Below, piece by piece: positions 31,759 to 40,810 of a stretch of DNA of 64,000 nucleotides. The stretch spans positions 1 through 64,000 of the forward strand of contig CANRBX010000008.1 in assembly GCA_947628955.1 (NCBI GenBank). Reading direction: 5' to 3'. The first letter of the stretch is position 1, and every line of letters begins with the position of its first letter. The notes beneath the pieces were generated by a model. That model had not been told where the DNA came from. It did not search any database and worked only from the letters and a program-made list of their open reading frames with translations. This DNA is from an uncultured Lachnospiraceae bacterium (GTDB lineage: Bacteria > Bacillota > Clostridia > Lachnospirales > Lachnospiraceae). Position numbers and translations under genes: made by a program.

Positions 31759-33297
31759 CTATGCCTTATGGCCCCCGATCTGTTCGTTGCGCTGCCTTGC
31801 AGTGGCCCCTTCCTGCAGGTTCATACCCCTGAGCACCGCGTTTTTGCCGAATTTCTTCTTGATGTCCAGCACCGCCTGCTGCAGCTTTTTTTCTTTCTCA
31901 AGGGCCTCTGCTTCCTCGCGCCGCTTCCGCTCCAGCGCCTCATAGTCCGTAAAGAGGTCGAGCTGCTCATTCACAGGGCCCGCCGGGACTGCAGACTCGT
32001 CCTCCACGTGGTTCGCCGTCAGATAGACCCGGCGCACCAGAAGACGCCTGTCCATGATGCGGTCAAACAGCTCCAGGACAGCCTTCATGATCAGCCGGGC
32101 GGAGGACGTCGGCCGCTCCAGGTTCACTGTGCCGTGCGCATGCTTCGGCACCTTTTTGCCGTAGCGGTTTGTCGTCACCTCGCCGCTGTAATGCCTGCGT
32201 ATCTCCGGGTTCTCCATGTTCTCGGCGTCGTACCCGATCGTCAGCACGATCTGATCCGTCACAAGCCTTTTATCCACGAGATCCAGCGCCAGCATGTCTG
32301 TCATCTCCTGCACAACCAGGCGGGCCCCGTCAAAATCATACGGGCGCATCAGCACCTGCCCGGAGCCAAGGCTGTTTGTCTCCGGCCGGTAAGCCTTGAT
32401 ATCGGCCATGGTGCAGGGCTCCCACCCCCAGGCGTGGTCGATCAGCAGCTCCGCATTGACGCCGAAAAGCTTATAGAGAAGGTCTTCATTGTAATAATCC
32501 ATCGGCCCGCCCAGAGAGCAGCGCGCGACGTCCCCCATTGTGAAAAGTCCCTGTTCCTCCAGCTTTTTCGCGTACCCGCGGCCGACACGCCAGAAATCCG
32601 TGAGCGGCCGGTGGTTCCAGAGCAGTCTGCGGTAGTCCATCTCGTCCAGCTTCGCGATACGCACTCCCCCGGAATCCGCCTCCACATGCTTCGCCACAAT
32701 ATCCATCGCCACCTTGCACAGGTACAGATTGGTTCCGATCCCGGCCGCGGCCGTGATCCCGGTCTCCGCCAGGACGTCCCGGATCATTCTGCGGGTCAGA
32801 TCCTCCGCAGACAGGCCGTACGTCTGCAGATAGTCTGTCACATCGATCATCACCTCGTCAATCGAATAGACGTGGATGTCCTCCGGGGCGATGTATCTCA
32901 GATAAATTTCATAGATCTTTGTGCTGTACTCTACATAAAACGCCATGCGCGGCACAGCGACAATATAGTCAAGCCTCAGTCCCGGATCCTGCCGCAGCTC
33001 TGCGTCATTGCAGGAAGCGCCGGAAAACCCCTGCTCCCCCGTCCTTTGCTTTCCCAGCCTCTGCAGGCGCTGCGCGTTCACCTCGCGGACCCGCTGAACC
33101 ACCTCGAACAGCCGCGCACGGCCGGAGATCCCATACGCCTTCAGCGACGGCGACACCGCGAGGCAGATGGTTTTTTCCGTGCGGGATGCGTCCGCAACCA
33201 CCAGATTCGTCGTGAGCGGATTCAGCCCGCGCTCCACACACTCGACCGACGCATAGAACGATTTCAGGTCGATTGCAACGTAGGTACGGTTGTCCAT
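31759..33297 (-). CDS. Y-family (UmuC/DinB-type) translesion DNA polymerase
   Basis: 512 residues. The catalytic carboxylates sit in AIDLKSFYASVEC (N-terminus) and YSIDEVMIDVTDY. The middle has the DinB/UmuC thumb and little finger, and QLDLF near residue 450 matches the beta-clamp-binding consensus. Length and the extra C-terminal coil match the Firmicute UvrX/YqjW type rather than short Pol IV. The ATG at 33297 follows AGAGGTGA; the frame upstream is repeat sequence. Its likely partner, YolD, is nearby on the other strand. No LexA-like box was identified by eye. Confidence 0.9.
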   Translation of the reverse strand: MDNRTYVAIDLKSFYASVECVERGLNPLTTNLVVADASRTEKTICLAVSPSLKAYGISGRARLFEVVQRVREVNAQRLQRLGKQRTGEQGFSGASCNDAELRQDPGLRLDYIVAVPRMAFYVEYSTKIYEIYLRYIAPEDIHVYSIDEVMIDVTDYLQTYGLSAEDLTRRMIRDVLAETGITAAAGIGTNLYLCKVAMDIVAKHVEADSGGVRIAKLDEMDYRRLLWNHRPLTDFWRVGRGYAKKLEEQGLFTMGDVARCSLGGPMDYYNEDLLYKLFGVNAELLIDHAWGWEPCTMADIKAYRPETNSLGSGQVLMRPYDFDGARLVVQEMTDMLALDLVDKRLVTDQIVLTIGYDAENMENPEIRRHYSGEVTTNRYGKKVPKHAHGTVNLERPTSSARLIMKAVLELFDRIMDRRLLVRRVYLTANHVEDESAVPAGPVNEQLDLFTDYEALERKRREEAEALEKEKKLQQAVLDIKKKFGKNAVLRGMNLQEGATARQRNEQIGGHKA

Positions 33298-33354
33298 TCC
33301 ACTCACCTCTGTCCTGCCCAGCTGCAGGGGAATCTGTTCCCCTGTCTTTCCTGC

Positions 33355-33510
33355 CCTCCGGCAGGGAAAGCTTCTGTTTTCTCTGTTCTCCGACGGAAAG
33401 ATTTCCTGCCTTTTCACCCTCCGGCAGAAAGATTTCCTGTCCTCTCACCCTCCGGCAGGGAAATCCTCTATTTCTCCTGTCCGGCAGAAAAGCTTCCCAT
33501 TTTCTGCTGC
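33355..33510. repeat. Five degenerate ~31-bp units at the methyltransferase 3' end
   Basis: CCGGCAG-type cores at 33358, 33390, 33421, 33452 and 33481, spaced 32, 31, 31 and 29 bp, each followed by (G/A)AA(A)GATTTCCTG-like sequence. The methyltransferase stop codon (33468-33470) and its last codons lie within the array; the rest fills the gap to the polymerase gene. Confidence 0.75.
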
Positions 33511-34247
33511 TCCCGCGCCACAAAATACAGCCGCCCGCTGTCCGGGCGGGGCGCATCCTCTGTGAACGCATCAAATACCGCCTCCAGCTTCAGCCCGGCC
33601 CGCTCAAGCGCGCCGCAGACCTCCGCAGGCTCGTAAGCGCGCTGGTAGTGCGTCTCCTCATATTTTCCATATAAGCCGTTCTCCTGCCGGATAAACAGCG
33701 TCAGGTCATACTCATTGATATGCGTCTTTGCGTCATACCAGTTTTCCCAGATAAAGCTGCATTCATCGCGGTTCTCCGCGATCACCGCATCCCCGAGCTC
33801 CCGGTACGTCCGGACCGTATTCAGGTCAAAAATGAACACGCCGCCCGGATCCAGATAATTGCTGACCAGTGAAAATACCCTGACAAGATCCTCCGCATCC
33901 GTTACGTAATTCATCGTGTCGCAGACGCTCACGACTGCCCGCACCGTCCCGTACAGCTCAAACTCCCTCATATCCTGGAGCAGATAAAGGATGTCGTGAC
34001 CGGAAGCCTGCCTTTTCTCCTGCGCGACCTCCAGCATCTCCATCGAGCTGTCCACGCCGATCATGTCATAACCCAGCCCGGCCAGGCGCTCCGTCATCTC
34101 CCCGGTCCCGCAGCCAAGCTCCAGCACGAGCCCGTCCGCCGCTCCGTATTTCAGCAGGAGCGCGTGCAGATATTCGCACCACTCATCGTAGGGGATATTG
34201 TCCATGAATATATCGTATACACTGGCAAAGCTTTCATAGGATGCCAT
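33468..34247 (-). CDS. Class I SAM-dependent methyltransferase
   Basis: 259 residues. Motif I is LVLELGCGTGEMTERLA with the acidic motif II GVDSSMEML; VVSVCDTMNYV and GGVFIFDLNTV complete the Rossmann core. It resembles small-molecule methyltransferases of unknown substrate that are common in Clostridia. The C-terminal residues (GSFSAGQEK) are encoded by tandem-repeat DNA and may be recent. It starts 12 bp after the hisC stop in an operon-like row. Confidence 0.8.
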   Translation of the reverse strand: MASYESFASVYDIFMDNIPYDEWCEYLHALLLKYGAADGLVLELGCGTGEMTERLAGLGYDMIGVDSSMEMLEVAQEKRQASGHDILYLLQDMREFELYGTVRAVVSVCDTMNYVTDAEDLVRVFSLVSNYLDPGGVFIFDLNTVRTYRELGDAVIAENRDECSFIWENWYDAKTHINEYDLTLFIRQENGLYGKYEETHYQRAYEPAEVCGALERAGLKLEAVFDAFTEDAPRPDSGRLYFVAREQQKMGSFSAGQEK

Positions 34248-34259
34248 GGGATCACCGCC

Positions 34260-35318
34260 TTACTTCTTCAGGTACTGCCGCAGAAAACGGTACAGCGCCT
34301 CCATCTCCTCATCCGTGCCGACCGTAATGCGCAGGTAATTGTCGATCCTCGGCTTATCAAAATACCTCACATAGATCCCGGCCGCGCGCAGCGCCCCGAA
34401 CAGCTCCCTGGCCGGGCAGCTTTCGTGCGTCACAAACAGGAAATTGGCCTGCGAATCCGTGAAGGAGAATCCGAGCTGCGCAAGCTTCCGTTTGGCGTCC
34501 TCGCGCGTGTCTCTGATCTTCCGGCACGTCTCAGAAAAATACGCATGATCGCTGACCGCCGCCGCTCCGAGACGGATCGCCGCCTCGTTCATCGTATAGG
34601 AATTGTAGGAATATTTCACATCATTCAGGCAGCGGATCAGATCCTCGCAGCCAAACGCGAAGCCGACGCGCATCCCTGCCATGCAGCGCGACTTGGAAAA
34701 GGTCTGCACAACCAGCAGGTTCTCATATTTCTCCAGGAGTCCCAGCGCGGAGGCCCCGCCAAAATCAATGTACGCCTCATCCACAATGACGATCACGTCC
34801 CGGTTGTGCCGCAGAATCTCTTCTATATCGCTCAGAGGCATCTGCAGGCCGGTCGGCGCATTCGGATTCGGGAAGACGATCCCCCCGTTTTCGCGGAAAT
34901 AGTCCTCCTTTACAATCTCAAACCTCTCATTTAAGGCCGGGCGCTCGTATGGGATCTGAAACAGTCCGGCCCAGACGTCATAAAACGAGTAGGTGATGTC
35001 CGGGAACAGGATCGGCTTCCCGGAATTAAAAAATGTGAGAAAAGCCATCGCCAGCACGTCATCCGAGCCGACGCCCACAAACACCTGCTCCGGGCGCACC
35101 CGGTACTCCGCCGCGATCGCGTCTCTCAGCTCCCGGGCCGTCGGGTCCGGATATTTCCGCATCGTCTCCGTCGTCATCCGGCGCAGCGCCTCCGCGACCT
35201 TCGGCGACGGCGGATACGGGTTCTCATTCGTATTCAGTTTAATAACATTCTGCTGCTTCGGCTGCTCTCCCGGCGTGTACGGCGTCACCTTCCGGATATT
35301 CTTTTCCCACTCCCTCAT
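34260..35318 (-). CDS. hisC: Histidinol-phosphate aminotransferase
   Basis: PLP enzyme of 352 residues. KLNTNENPYPPSPKV, VGVGSDDVLAMAF, FPNPNAPTG, IVDEAYIDFGG and the lysine motif QTFSKSRCMAGMRVGF are those of HisC, which transaminates imidazole-acetol phosphate; aromatic amino acids can be alternative substrates. AGGAGAGG precedes the ATG at 35318. No other his gene is nearby. Confidence 0.9.
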   Translation of the reverse strand: MREWEKNIRKVTPYTPGEQPKQQNVIKLNTNENPYPPSPKVAEALRRMTTETMRKYPDPTARELRDAIAAEYRVRPEQVFVGVGSDDVLAMAFLTFFNSGKPILFPDITYSFYDVWAGLFQIPYERPALNERFEIVKEDYFRENGGIVFPNPNAPTGLQMPLSDIEEILRHNRDVIVIVDEAYIDFGGASALGLLEKYENLLVVQTFSKSRCMAGMRVGFAFGCEDLIRCLNDVKYSYNSYTMNEAAIRLGAAAVSDHAYFSETCRKIRDTREDAKRKLAQLGFSFTDSQANFLFVTHESCPARELFGALRAAGIYVRYFDKPRIDNYLRITVGTDEEMEALYRFLRQYLKK

Positions 35319-35379
35319 ACAATCCTCTCCTGTCTTCCATGTTTCCTCCGGCGCCGCAGATGAGCGCCGGACGTGCGGC

Positions 35380-37104
35380 TCACCCGCGGTACAGCTTCGC
35401 GTAGATCCCGTTCTTCGCGAGCAACTCCTCGTGCGTGCCCTGTTCCTCGATCCCCTTCGGCGTGAGCACGAGGATCTTCTTCGCATTGCGGATCGTGGTG
35501 AGCCGGTGCGCGATCACGAAGGTCGTCCTGCCGTGCGCGAGCGCCTCCATCGACTGCTGCACGATCTTCTCGCTCTCATTGTCGAGCGCGGAGGTCGCCT
35601 CGTCAAAGATCAGGATCGGCGGATTTTTCAAAAATACACGCGCGATCGAGAGCCGCTGCTTCTGGCCGCCGGAGAGCTTGACCCCGCGCTGCCCGATATC
35701 CGTCAGATAACCGTCCGGCAGCTGCTCGATAAACTCATGCGCATTCGCCATCCGCGCAGCCGCGATCACTTCCTCGTCCGAGGCGTCCGGTCTGCCGTAG
35801 CGGATGTTTTCCATGACATTCTCTGCGAACAGGTATACGTCCTGCTGCACGATCCCGATCTGCCTGCGCAGGTCGGCCAGACGGATCCGGCGAATGTCCG
35901 TTCCGTCCAGAAGGATCCGCCCGGCGTCCACATCATAGAACCGCGGGATCAGGCTGCACAGCGTCGTCTTGCCGCCGCCTGACGAGCCGACGATCGCCAG
36001 ATAATCCCCGGGCTTCACGTGCAGGTCGATGTGGCTCAGCACCGTATCCTGATTTTCTTCATATTTAAACGACACATTGTCAAAGCGGATATCGCCCCTG
36101 GCCTGCGCAATGCTGACCGCATCCGGCGCATCCGTGATGTCCGGCGCGATCGCCAGGATCTCCAGAAAGCGCTCGTACCCCGTGTAGCCGTTCTGGAACT
36201 GCTCGGTGAAATTGATCAGCTTCCTGATCGGCTCGGTAAAGTTGTTGATGTAGAGCAGGAACGTCACGAGATCCGTGACCTCCATATGCCCTCCGGTCAT
36301 CAGCGCGGCCCCGACGACAAGCACCGCGATCGTCACCAGCGTCGTCAGCGCGCCCAGACCGGAATTGTACCATCCCATGTACCAGTAGCTGCGGCGCTTC
36401 GATTCGACAAAGCGCTCGTTGCCCTCACGGAACTTCTCCATTTCTATCGCTTCGTTGCCAAACGATTTGACGGCGCGCACGCCGGAAAGGCTGTCCTCGA
36501 TCTGGCTGTTGATATCCGCGATCCTCGCGCGGTTCTGCCGGAACGCCCGCTTCATCTTCTTGTTAAAATACATCGCATAGGCCACGATCACCGGCAGGAA
36601 CGCAAACGCCGTCATCGTCAGGGCCGGGTTGATCTGAAGAAGGATCACAAACGAGCCGATAAATTTGATCAGAGAAATCACCACGTCCTCCGGGCCGTGG
36701 TGCAGAAGCTCGCTGATATCAAACAGATCCGATGTGATCCTCGACAGAAGCTGTCCCACCTTCTGGTTGTCGTAGAATGCGAACGACAGCTTCTGGTAAT
36801 GTCCGAAAATCTCGTTGCGCATATCATGCTCGATCCTGGCGCCCATGATATGCCCGAAATAGGCAATATAGAAATTGCAGAAGCACTCTGCGGCGACCAG
36901 GAACGCCATCAGAAGCCCCAGCCGCAGGATGGTCCGCATCGCCTCTTCTCCGGGGAGTGTGATCACATCCGTCGTGACATAGCGGACGATCAGAGGGATC
37001 GCCAGCGTGACGCCCGCCCCCAGGATCGCAAAAAACATATCGCTGAAAAACAGCCCCCTGTACGGCCTGTAATATGCCAGCAGCCGTTTCCATTTATGCT
37101 CCAT
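35380..37104 (-). CDS. ABC exporter, fused permease-ATPase
   Basis: 574-residue half-transporter: six helices (~18-45, 60-85, 138-160, 160-180, 245-270, 280-300), then an ATPase domain (~335-574) with Walker A GSSGGGKTT, Q-loop, signature VKLSGGQKQR, Walker B ILIFDEATSALD and H-loop IAHRLTT. MsbA/LmrA-type exporters act as dimers; there is no partner gene, so it is probably a homodimer. The substrate is unknown. AAGGAG lies 10 nt before the ATG. It lies between glmM and hisC. Confidence 0.92.
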   Translation of the reverse strand: MEHKWKRLLAYYRPYRGLFFSDMFFAILGAGVTLAIPLIVRYVTTDVITLPGEEAMRTILRLGLLMAFLVAAECFCNFYIAYFGHIMGARIEHDMRNEIFGHYQKLSFAFYDNQKVGQLLSRITSDLFDISELLHHGPEDVVISLIKFIGSFVILLQINPALTMTAFAFLPVIVAYAMYFNKKMKRAFRQNRARIADINSQIEDSLSGVRAVKSFGNEAIEMEKFREGNERFVESKRRSYWYMGWYNSGLGALTTLVTIAVLVVGAALMTGGHMEVTDLVTFLLYINNFTEPIRKLINFTEQFQNGYTGYERFLEILAIAPDITDAPDAVSIAQARGDIRFDNVSFKYEENQDTVLSHIDLHVKPGDYLAIVGSSGGGKTTLCSLIPRFYDVDAGRILLDGTDIRRIRLADLRRQIGIVQQDVYLFAENVMENIRYGRPDASDEEVIAAARMANAHEFIEQLPDGYLTDIGQRGVKLSGGQKQRLSIARVFLKNPPILIFDEATSALDNESEKIVQQSMEALAHGRTTFVIAHRLTTIRNAKKILVLTPKGIEEQGTHEELLAKNGIYAKLYRG

Positions 37105-37207
37105 TGTGCCCGCGCTCCTTCTTGGGCAGGGCGTTCCGGAGAATCGAAGAGCTGTCCCCGGAAGGCCCTCCCTTTTATCCTCTGTGCCGGTGCCGCAGAC
37201 CCCGTCC

Positions 37208-38554
37208 CTACGCCTCGGTCAGGTTCTGCTCCTTCATCACAGAGATGATAGCTTCTACGTACTTTTCACAGAGCTCATCCGTATCCGCCTCTGCCATTAC
37301 ACGGATCACCGGCTCCGTACCGCTCTCACGGACAAGGATCCTTCCGTCCTCCCCGAGCTCCTCTTCTGCCCGGGCGACCGCCGCCTGCACGGCCGCGTTG
37401 TCCCTGACCGCCTGCTTATCCGCGACGCGCACATTCTTCAGCACCTGCGGATAGGTCCTCATCTCGGATGCCAGCGTCCCCAGGCTGACCTTCTTCTCCA
37501 TCATGACCTCCATGACCTTCAGGGAGGTCAGAATGCCGTCGCCCGTCGTCGCATACTGCGAGAAAATGATATGCCCGGACTGCTCTCCGCCGAGACAGTG
37601 TCCGTTCTCCACCATGTTCGCATAGACGTACTTGTCGCCGACCGCAGTCTTCTCATAGCGAATCCCGACCTTGTCAAGCGCCTTGTAAAGCCCGAGGTTG
37701 GACATGATCGTCGTCACGATCGTGTTATTCGCCAGCTTGTGCTCTTCCTTCAGGTATTTCCCGCAGATATACAGGATCAGGTCGCCGTCGATGATGCGTC
37801 CGTTCTCATCCACCGCGATGCAGCGGTCCGCGTCGCCGTCATAGGCAAACCCGACGTCCAGTCCTTTTTCCAGGACAAATTTCTGCAGCTCTTCGATGTG
37901 CGTGGAGCCGCAGTTTCTGTTGATGTTCGTGCCGTCCGGCTCATTGTGGATCACATACGTCTTGGCTCCGAGCGCGTCAAACACACTCTTCGCGATCGAG
38001 GACGCGCTGCCGTTGGCGCAGTCGATCCCCACTCTTGTATTCTTGAAGGAGCGGGTCGCCATCGCGATCAGATGCCCGATGTAGCGGTTTCTCCCCGCGA
38101 TGTAGTCCACGGTGCGCCCGATCTTCTCCCCGGTCGCCAGCGGAAGCTCCCCGATCTCACCGTCGATGTAGGCCTCGATCTTTTCTTCGATCTCGGACTC
38201 GATCTTCTTGCCGCTGCCGCTGATGATCTTCAGTCCATTGTCGTAATACGGATTGTGGCTCGCAGAGATCATGATCCCGCAGTCAAAATCCTCCGTCCGC
38301 ACCACAAAGGAAACGCTCGGCGTCGTCGTCACGTGCAGGAGAAACGCATCAGCTCCCGACGCGGTCAGCCCTGCCGCCAGCGCATATTCAAACATGTAGC
38401 TGGAACGCCGTGTATCCTTGCCGATCACGATGCGCGCCTTGTAGTCCTGGCCGTAATACCAGCCCAGATAACGCCCTACCTTAAACGCGTGCTCTACCGT
38501 CAGGCCCTTGTTTGCCTCACCGCGAAAACCGTCTGTTCCAAAATACTTGCCCAT
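37208..38554 (-). CDS. glmM: Phosphoglucosamine mutase
   Basis: Interconverts glucosamine-6- and -1-phosphate for UDP-GlcNAc and peptidoglycan. 448 residues: N-terminal GKYFGTDGFRGEAN, phosphoserine loop ISASHNPYYDNG, metal loop AYDGDADRC, sugar-binding GGEQSGH and phosphate-binding RESGTEPVIRVM. TTGGAG precedes the ATG. A GGCGTCCG/CGGACGCC hairpin (38571-38588) lies in the leader just before the ribosome site and could affect translation. Confidence 0.96.
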   Translation of the reverse strand: MGKYFGTDGFRGEANKGLTVEHAFKVGRYLGWYYGQDYKARIVIGKDTRRSSYMFEYALAAGLTASGADAFLLHVTTTPSVSFVVRTEDFDCGIMISASHNPYYDNGLKIISGSGKKIESEIEEKIEAYIDGEIGELPLATGEKIGRTVDYIAGRNRYIGHLIAMATRSFKNTRVGIDCANGSASSIAKSVFDALGAKTYVIHNEPDGTNINRNCGSTHIEELQKFVLEKGLDVGFAYDGDADRCIAVDENGRIIDGDLILYICGKYLKEEHKLANNTIVTTIMSNLGLYKALDKVGIRYEKTAVGDKYVYANMVENGHCLGGEQSGHIIFSQYATTGDGILTSLKVMEVMMEKKVSLGTLASEMRTYPQVLKNVRVADKQAVRDNAAVQAAVARAEEELGEDGRILVRESGTEPVIRVMAEADTDELCEKYVEAIISVMKEQNLTEA

Positions 38555-38621
38555 GATCCCACTCCAATCCGGCGTCCGCCCGGACGCCCCTGTTTTCTTT
38601 GATTTTTCACAGCGTTTTTAT

Positions 38622-38650
38622 ATTCTACCACACTTTCCTGAAAATGTCTT
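38622..38650 (-). promoter_or_regulatory. glmM promoter
   Basis: Minus strand AAGACA (38645-38650), 17 bp, TAGAAT (38622-38627), with TGG just before the -10. Confidence 0.55.
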
Positions 38651-38680
38651 CTCTAATTTTTCCGGACAGGATCGCCGTCT

Positions 38681-38713
38681 ATTGTCAACTATTTTTCATT
38701 TTTAGTTGACAAT
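38681..38713. promoter_or_regulatory. BirA-like biotin operator upstream of bioY
   Basis: ATTGTCAACT (38681-38690) and AGTTGACAAT (38704-38713) are perfect inverted arms. Written as TTGTCAAC-N15-GTTGACAA it matches the layout of Firmicute BirA sites (TTGTTAAC-N14/15-GTTAACAA). It overlaps the bioY -35 box. Confidence 0.78.
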
Positions 38714-38734
38714 TCGCGCCGTTCAGAATATACT
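38706..38734 (+). promoter_or_regulatory. bioY promoter
   Basis: Consensus TTGACA (38706-38711), 17 bp, TATACT (38729-38734). The -35 is inside the right operator arm, so operator binding would block polymerase. A ~115-nt leader precedes the gene. Confidence 0.85.
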
Positions 38735-38857
38735 TGTTTTTGCTTTACCAATTTATTTATGGCGCCGCTGAGGATTTTCACCCGGCATCCGGTATACTCT
38801 CCATCCTTGAAACCGGTCGGATGAATCTCTCCTGCCGGAGCCGGATCGGAGGTTTTC

Positions 38858-39406
38858 ATGCAAAAGTCAAGATTTTCCGTTACAGATCTGGTCCTGATCG
38901 GACTGTGCACCGCCATTATCGCCGTCATGGCACAGATTTCCATCCCGATGCCGCTCGGCGTCCCGGTGACGATGCAGACCTTCGCGGTCACACTGACCGC
39001 CATCATCCTGGGCTCCAGAAAAGGGGCCGCCGCTTCCCTGGCCTATCTGCTGCTTGGCGCCGTCGGGGTTCCGGTATTCGCAAACTTCAGCGGCGGCCTG
39101 CAGGCGCTGGCAGCTCCGGCCGGCGGTTTCCTGTGGTCCTTTCCGCTGATGGCCTTTCTGATCGGTCTCGGCGCGGAGGGCTTTCACCGCTCCAGAATAT
39201 TTTTCATCCTCTGCCAGACAGCCGGCATTGTGCTGAATTTCGCGGCGGGCATCCTGTTCTTCTGCCTGATCACCGGCTCCTCCTTCACGGCCGGTTTTTC
39301 GGCCTGCGTGCTCCCGTTTATACCGGTCACCGTCATCAAAGCGGTTCTGGCATCCGTCATCGGCCTTCAGATAAAGGAGAGGCTGGCGCATGTGGCGTGG
39401 AGCTGA
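38858..39406 (+). CDS. bioY: Biotin transporter substrate-binding component BioY
   Basis: 182-residue S-component of an energy-coupling-factor transporter. The N-terminal TDLVLIGLCTAIIAVMAQISIPMPLGVPVTMQTF is diagnostic, with six hydrophobic helices and the GGLQALAAPAGGF loop. TCGGAGG lies 6 nt before the ATG. No ECF ATPase genes are nearby, so it must share a housekeeping ECF module or act alone. No biotin-synthesis genes are in the window, consistent with uptake. Confidence 0.95.
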   Translation: MQKSRFSVTDLVLIGLCTAIIAVMAQISIPMPLGVPVTMQTFAVTLTAIILGSRKGAAASLAYLLLGAVGVPVFANFSGGLQALAAPAGGFLWSFPLMAFLIGLGAEGFHRSRIFFILCQTAGIVLNFAAGILFFCLITGSSFTAGFSACVLPFIPVTVIKAVLASVIGLQIKERLAHVAWS

Positions 39407-39422
39407 GCATCTGCGCACCGGA

Positions 39423-40565
39423 TCATGACGCGCCGGACCGCGAAGGAGCGGAAGCGATGCGTTTTATGTGGGTATCCAAAATCCTCCCGACATTTTTCCA
39501 GAAGTATTCCAGCAGAACAGAGGTCGCCAGGGACATCGCGATCAGTATCAGGAGATCAATCCATACATTTGTGGTCAGGTATACGAGCTTCGTCGCCTCC
39601 AGAAAATAGTAGCAGTAAAAGCTGTGGACCAGCCACATATTCGTGCTGTGTCTTCCCAGAAACACAAATACTTTTTTCAGAGGGCGGATCCTGTCAAGCA
39701 GCGCCGATACAAACACAACGAATGCCGGCGTGCAGAACAGGTCCGCCCGGTTCTGCAGCACACAGGCCCGGACCAGGAACACTACGGCGCACCCTGCCAG
39801 AGACAGAAGTCCCGGAAATGCAGTGCCCCCGAGCTTTTTTTTCAGCATCACGAGCAGATCATATTTTGCAAACACGATCCCGGCGAAAAACAGCAGGGCC
39901 GCTCTCTCCGAGAGCGCAAAGAAGTTTCTGTACACAATGTCGTCCTTCAGGGCCTCAAATGCCTCCAGCTTCATCAGTCCCGGAAAGATCCCCAGGGCCA
40001 GGACATCCGCCGCCAGGACAAAGAACAGATCTGCCAGAACATTTTTCTGCTTCTCTGTCGCCAGGCAGAAAAGGCAGCCCAGAAACAGCATGCACAGGTA
40101 GACGCGGAAAAACCACCATTCTTCGTTAAGGGTGCAGGTATATCCGATAAAATCGCCCGCAACCGCTGTGACCGTATCTTTCATATGAACAATCTCATAT
40201 CTCGTACAAAGCGCGCTGATGCCATCCCCGCTCCGCTCAAAAAAGAGGAACGCAATGGGGATAAAGATCACAAAAACCTTCCAGTACTGTCTGTACAGCG
40301 TCAGCACCGCGTCTGACAGCCGGAATTTCTGTGCCTGCCTGCGCCGGTAAAGGCCGTATCCTCCGAGGAAGAAAAAGACCGGGACGCACAGTCTTGCGCA
40401 GAGGGCAAACGTAACCAGCCAGGTGCCGTCCCCGATCCGGTTCAGCACAGAGTCAAAACCGCCGAACCCCGCCGGGAGGCGGTCCGGAAATCCGGCCAGA
40501 TGGTGAAACAGCATAAGGACAATGGCCGTTCCCTTGATCGCTTTTGTGTCTTCTCTGCTAAACAT
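39423..40565 (-). CDS. Membrane acyltransferase (acyltransferase-3/OafA-like)
   Basis: 380-residue multispanning protein with about ten hydrophobic segments. The N-terminus AIKGTAIVLMLFHHLAGFPDR resembles acyltransferase-3 proteins, whose first helix carries an RxxA(I/V)xxVxxxH-type motif with a functional histidine; here LFHH. The C-terminal FLGRHSTNMWLVHSFYCYYF is also typical. It probably O-acylates a surface glycan. GGGAGGAG precedes the ATG at 40565. It is convergent with bioY (16 bp apart). Confidence 0.75.
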   Translation of the reverse strand: MFSREDTKAIKGTAIVLMLFHHLAGFPDRLPAGFGGFDSVLNRIGDGTWLVTFALCARLCVPVFFFLGGYGLYRRRQAQKFRLSDAVLTLYRQYWKVFVIFIPIAFLFFERSGDGISALCTRYEIVHMKDTVTAVAGDFIGYTCTLNEEWWFFRVYLCMLFLGCLFCLATEKQKNVLADLFFVLAADVLALGIFPGLMKLEAFEALKDDIVYRNFFALSERAALLFFAGIVFAKYDLLVMLKKKLGGTAFPGLLSLAGCAVVFLVRACVLQNRADLFCTPAFVVFVSALLDRIRPLKKVFVFLGRHSTNMWLVHSFYCYYFLEATKLVYLTTNVWIDLLILIAMSLATSVLLEYFWKNVGRILDTHIKRIASAPSRSGAS

Positions 40566-40810
40566 TTCCCGTCTCCTCCCGTTCACTGCTCTGTCCATCT
40601 GGCGGCTCCTTTTTGTGCCTCCACCGCCGTGACCCGCACAGCCGTCCGTCTGCACGGCTTTCTGCATTTACAGTATCAGCTTTTGGCGGAATTAGCAAGA
40701 GCGGCCGTCTATTTCAGTCTATACTTTTTTTCAGACATCTGATATAATTTTTTTCATATCAATGTAAGAACAGACAGGATCGGCGAAACATTGCCGGGGA
40801 GGGCAGGCAC

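Noticed and set aside
38571..38588. glmS-type ribozyme or riboswitch before glmM
   Set aside because: Only a simple 8-bp hairpin is present; no conserved riboswitch core.
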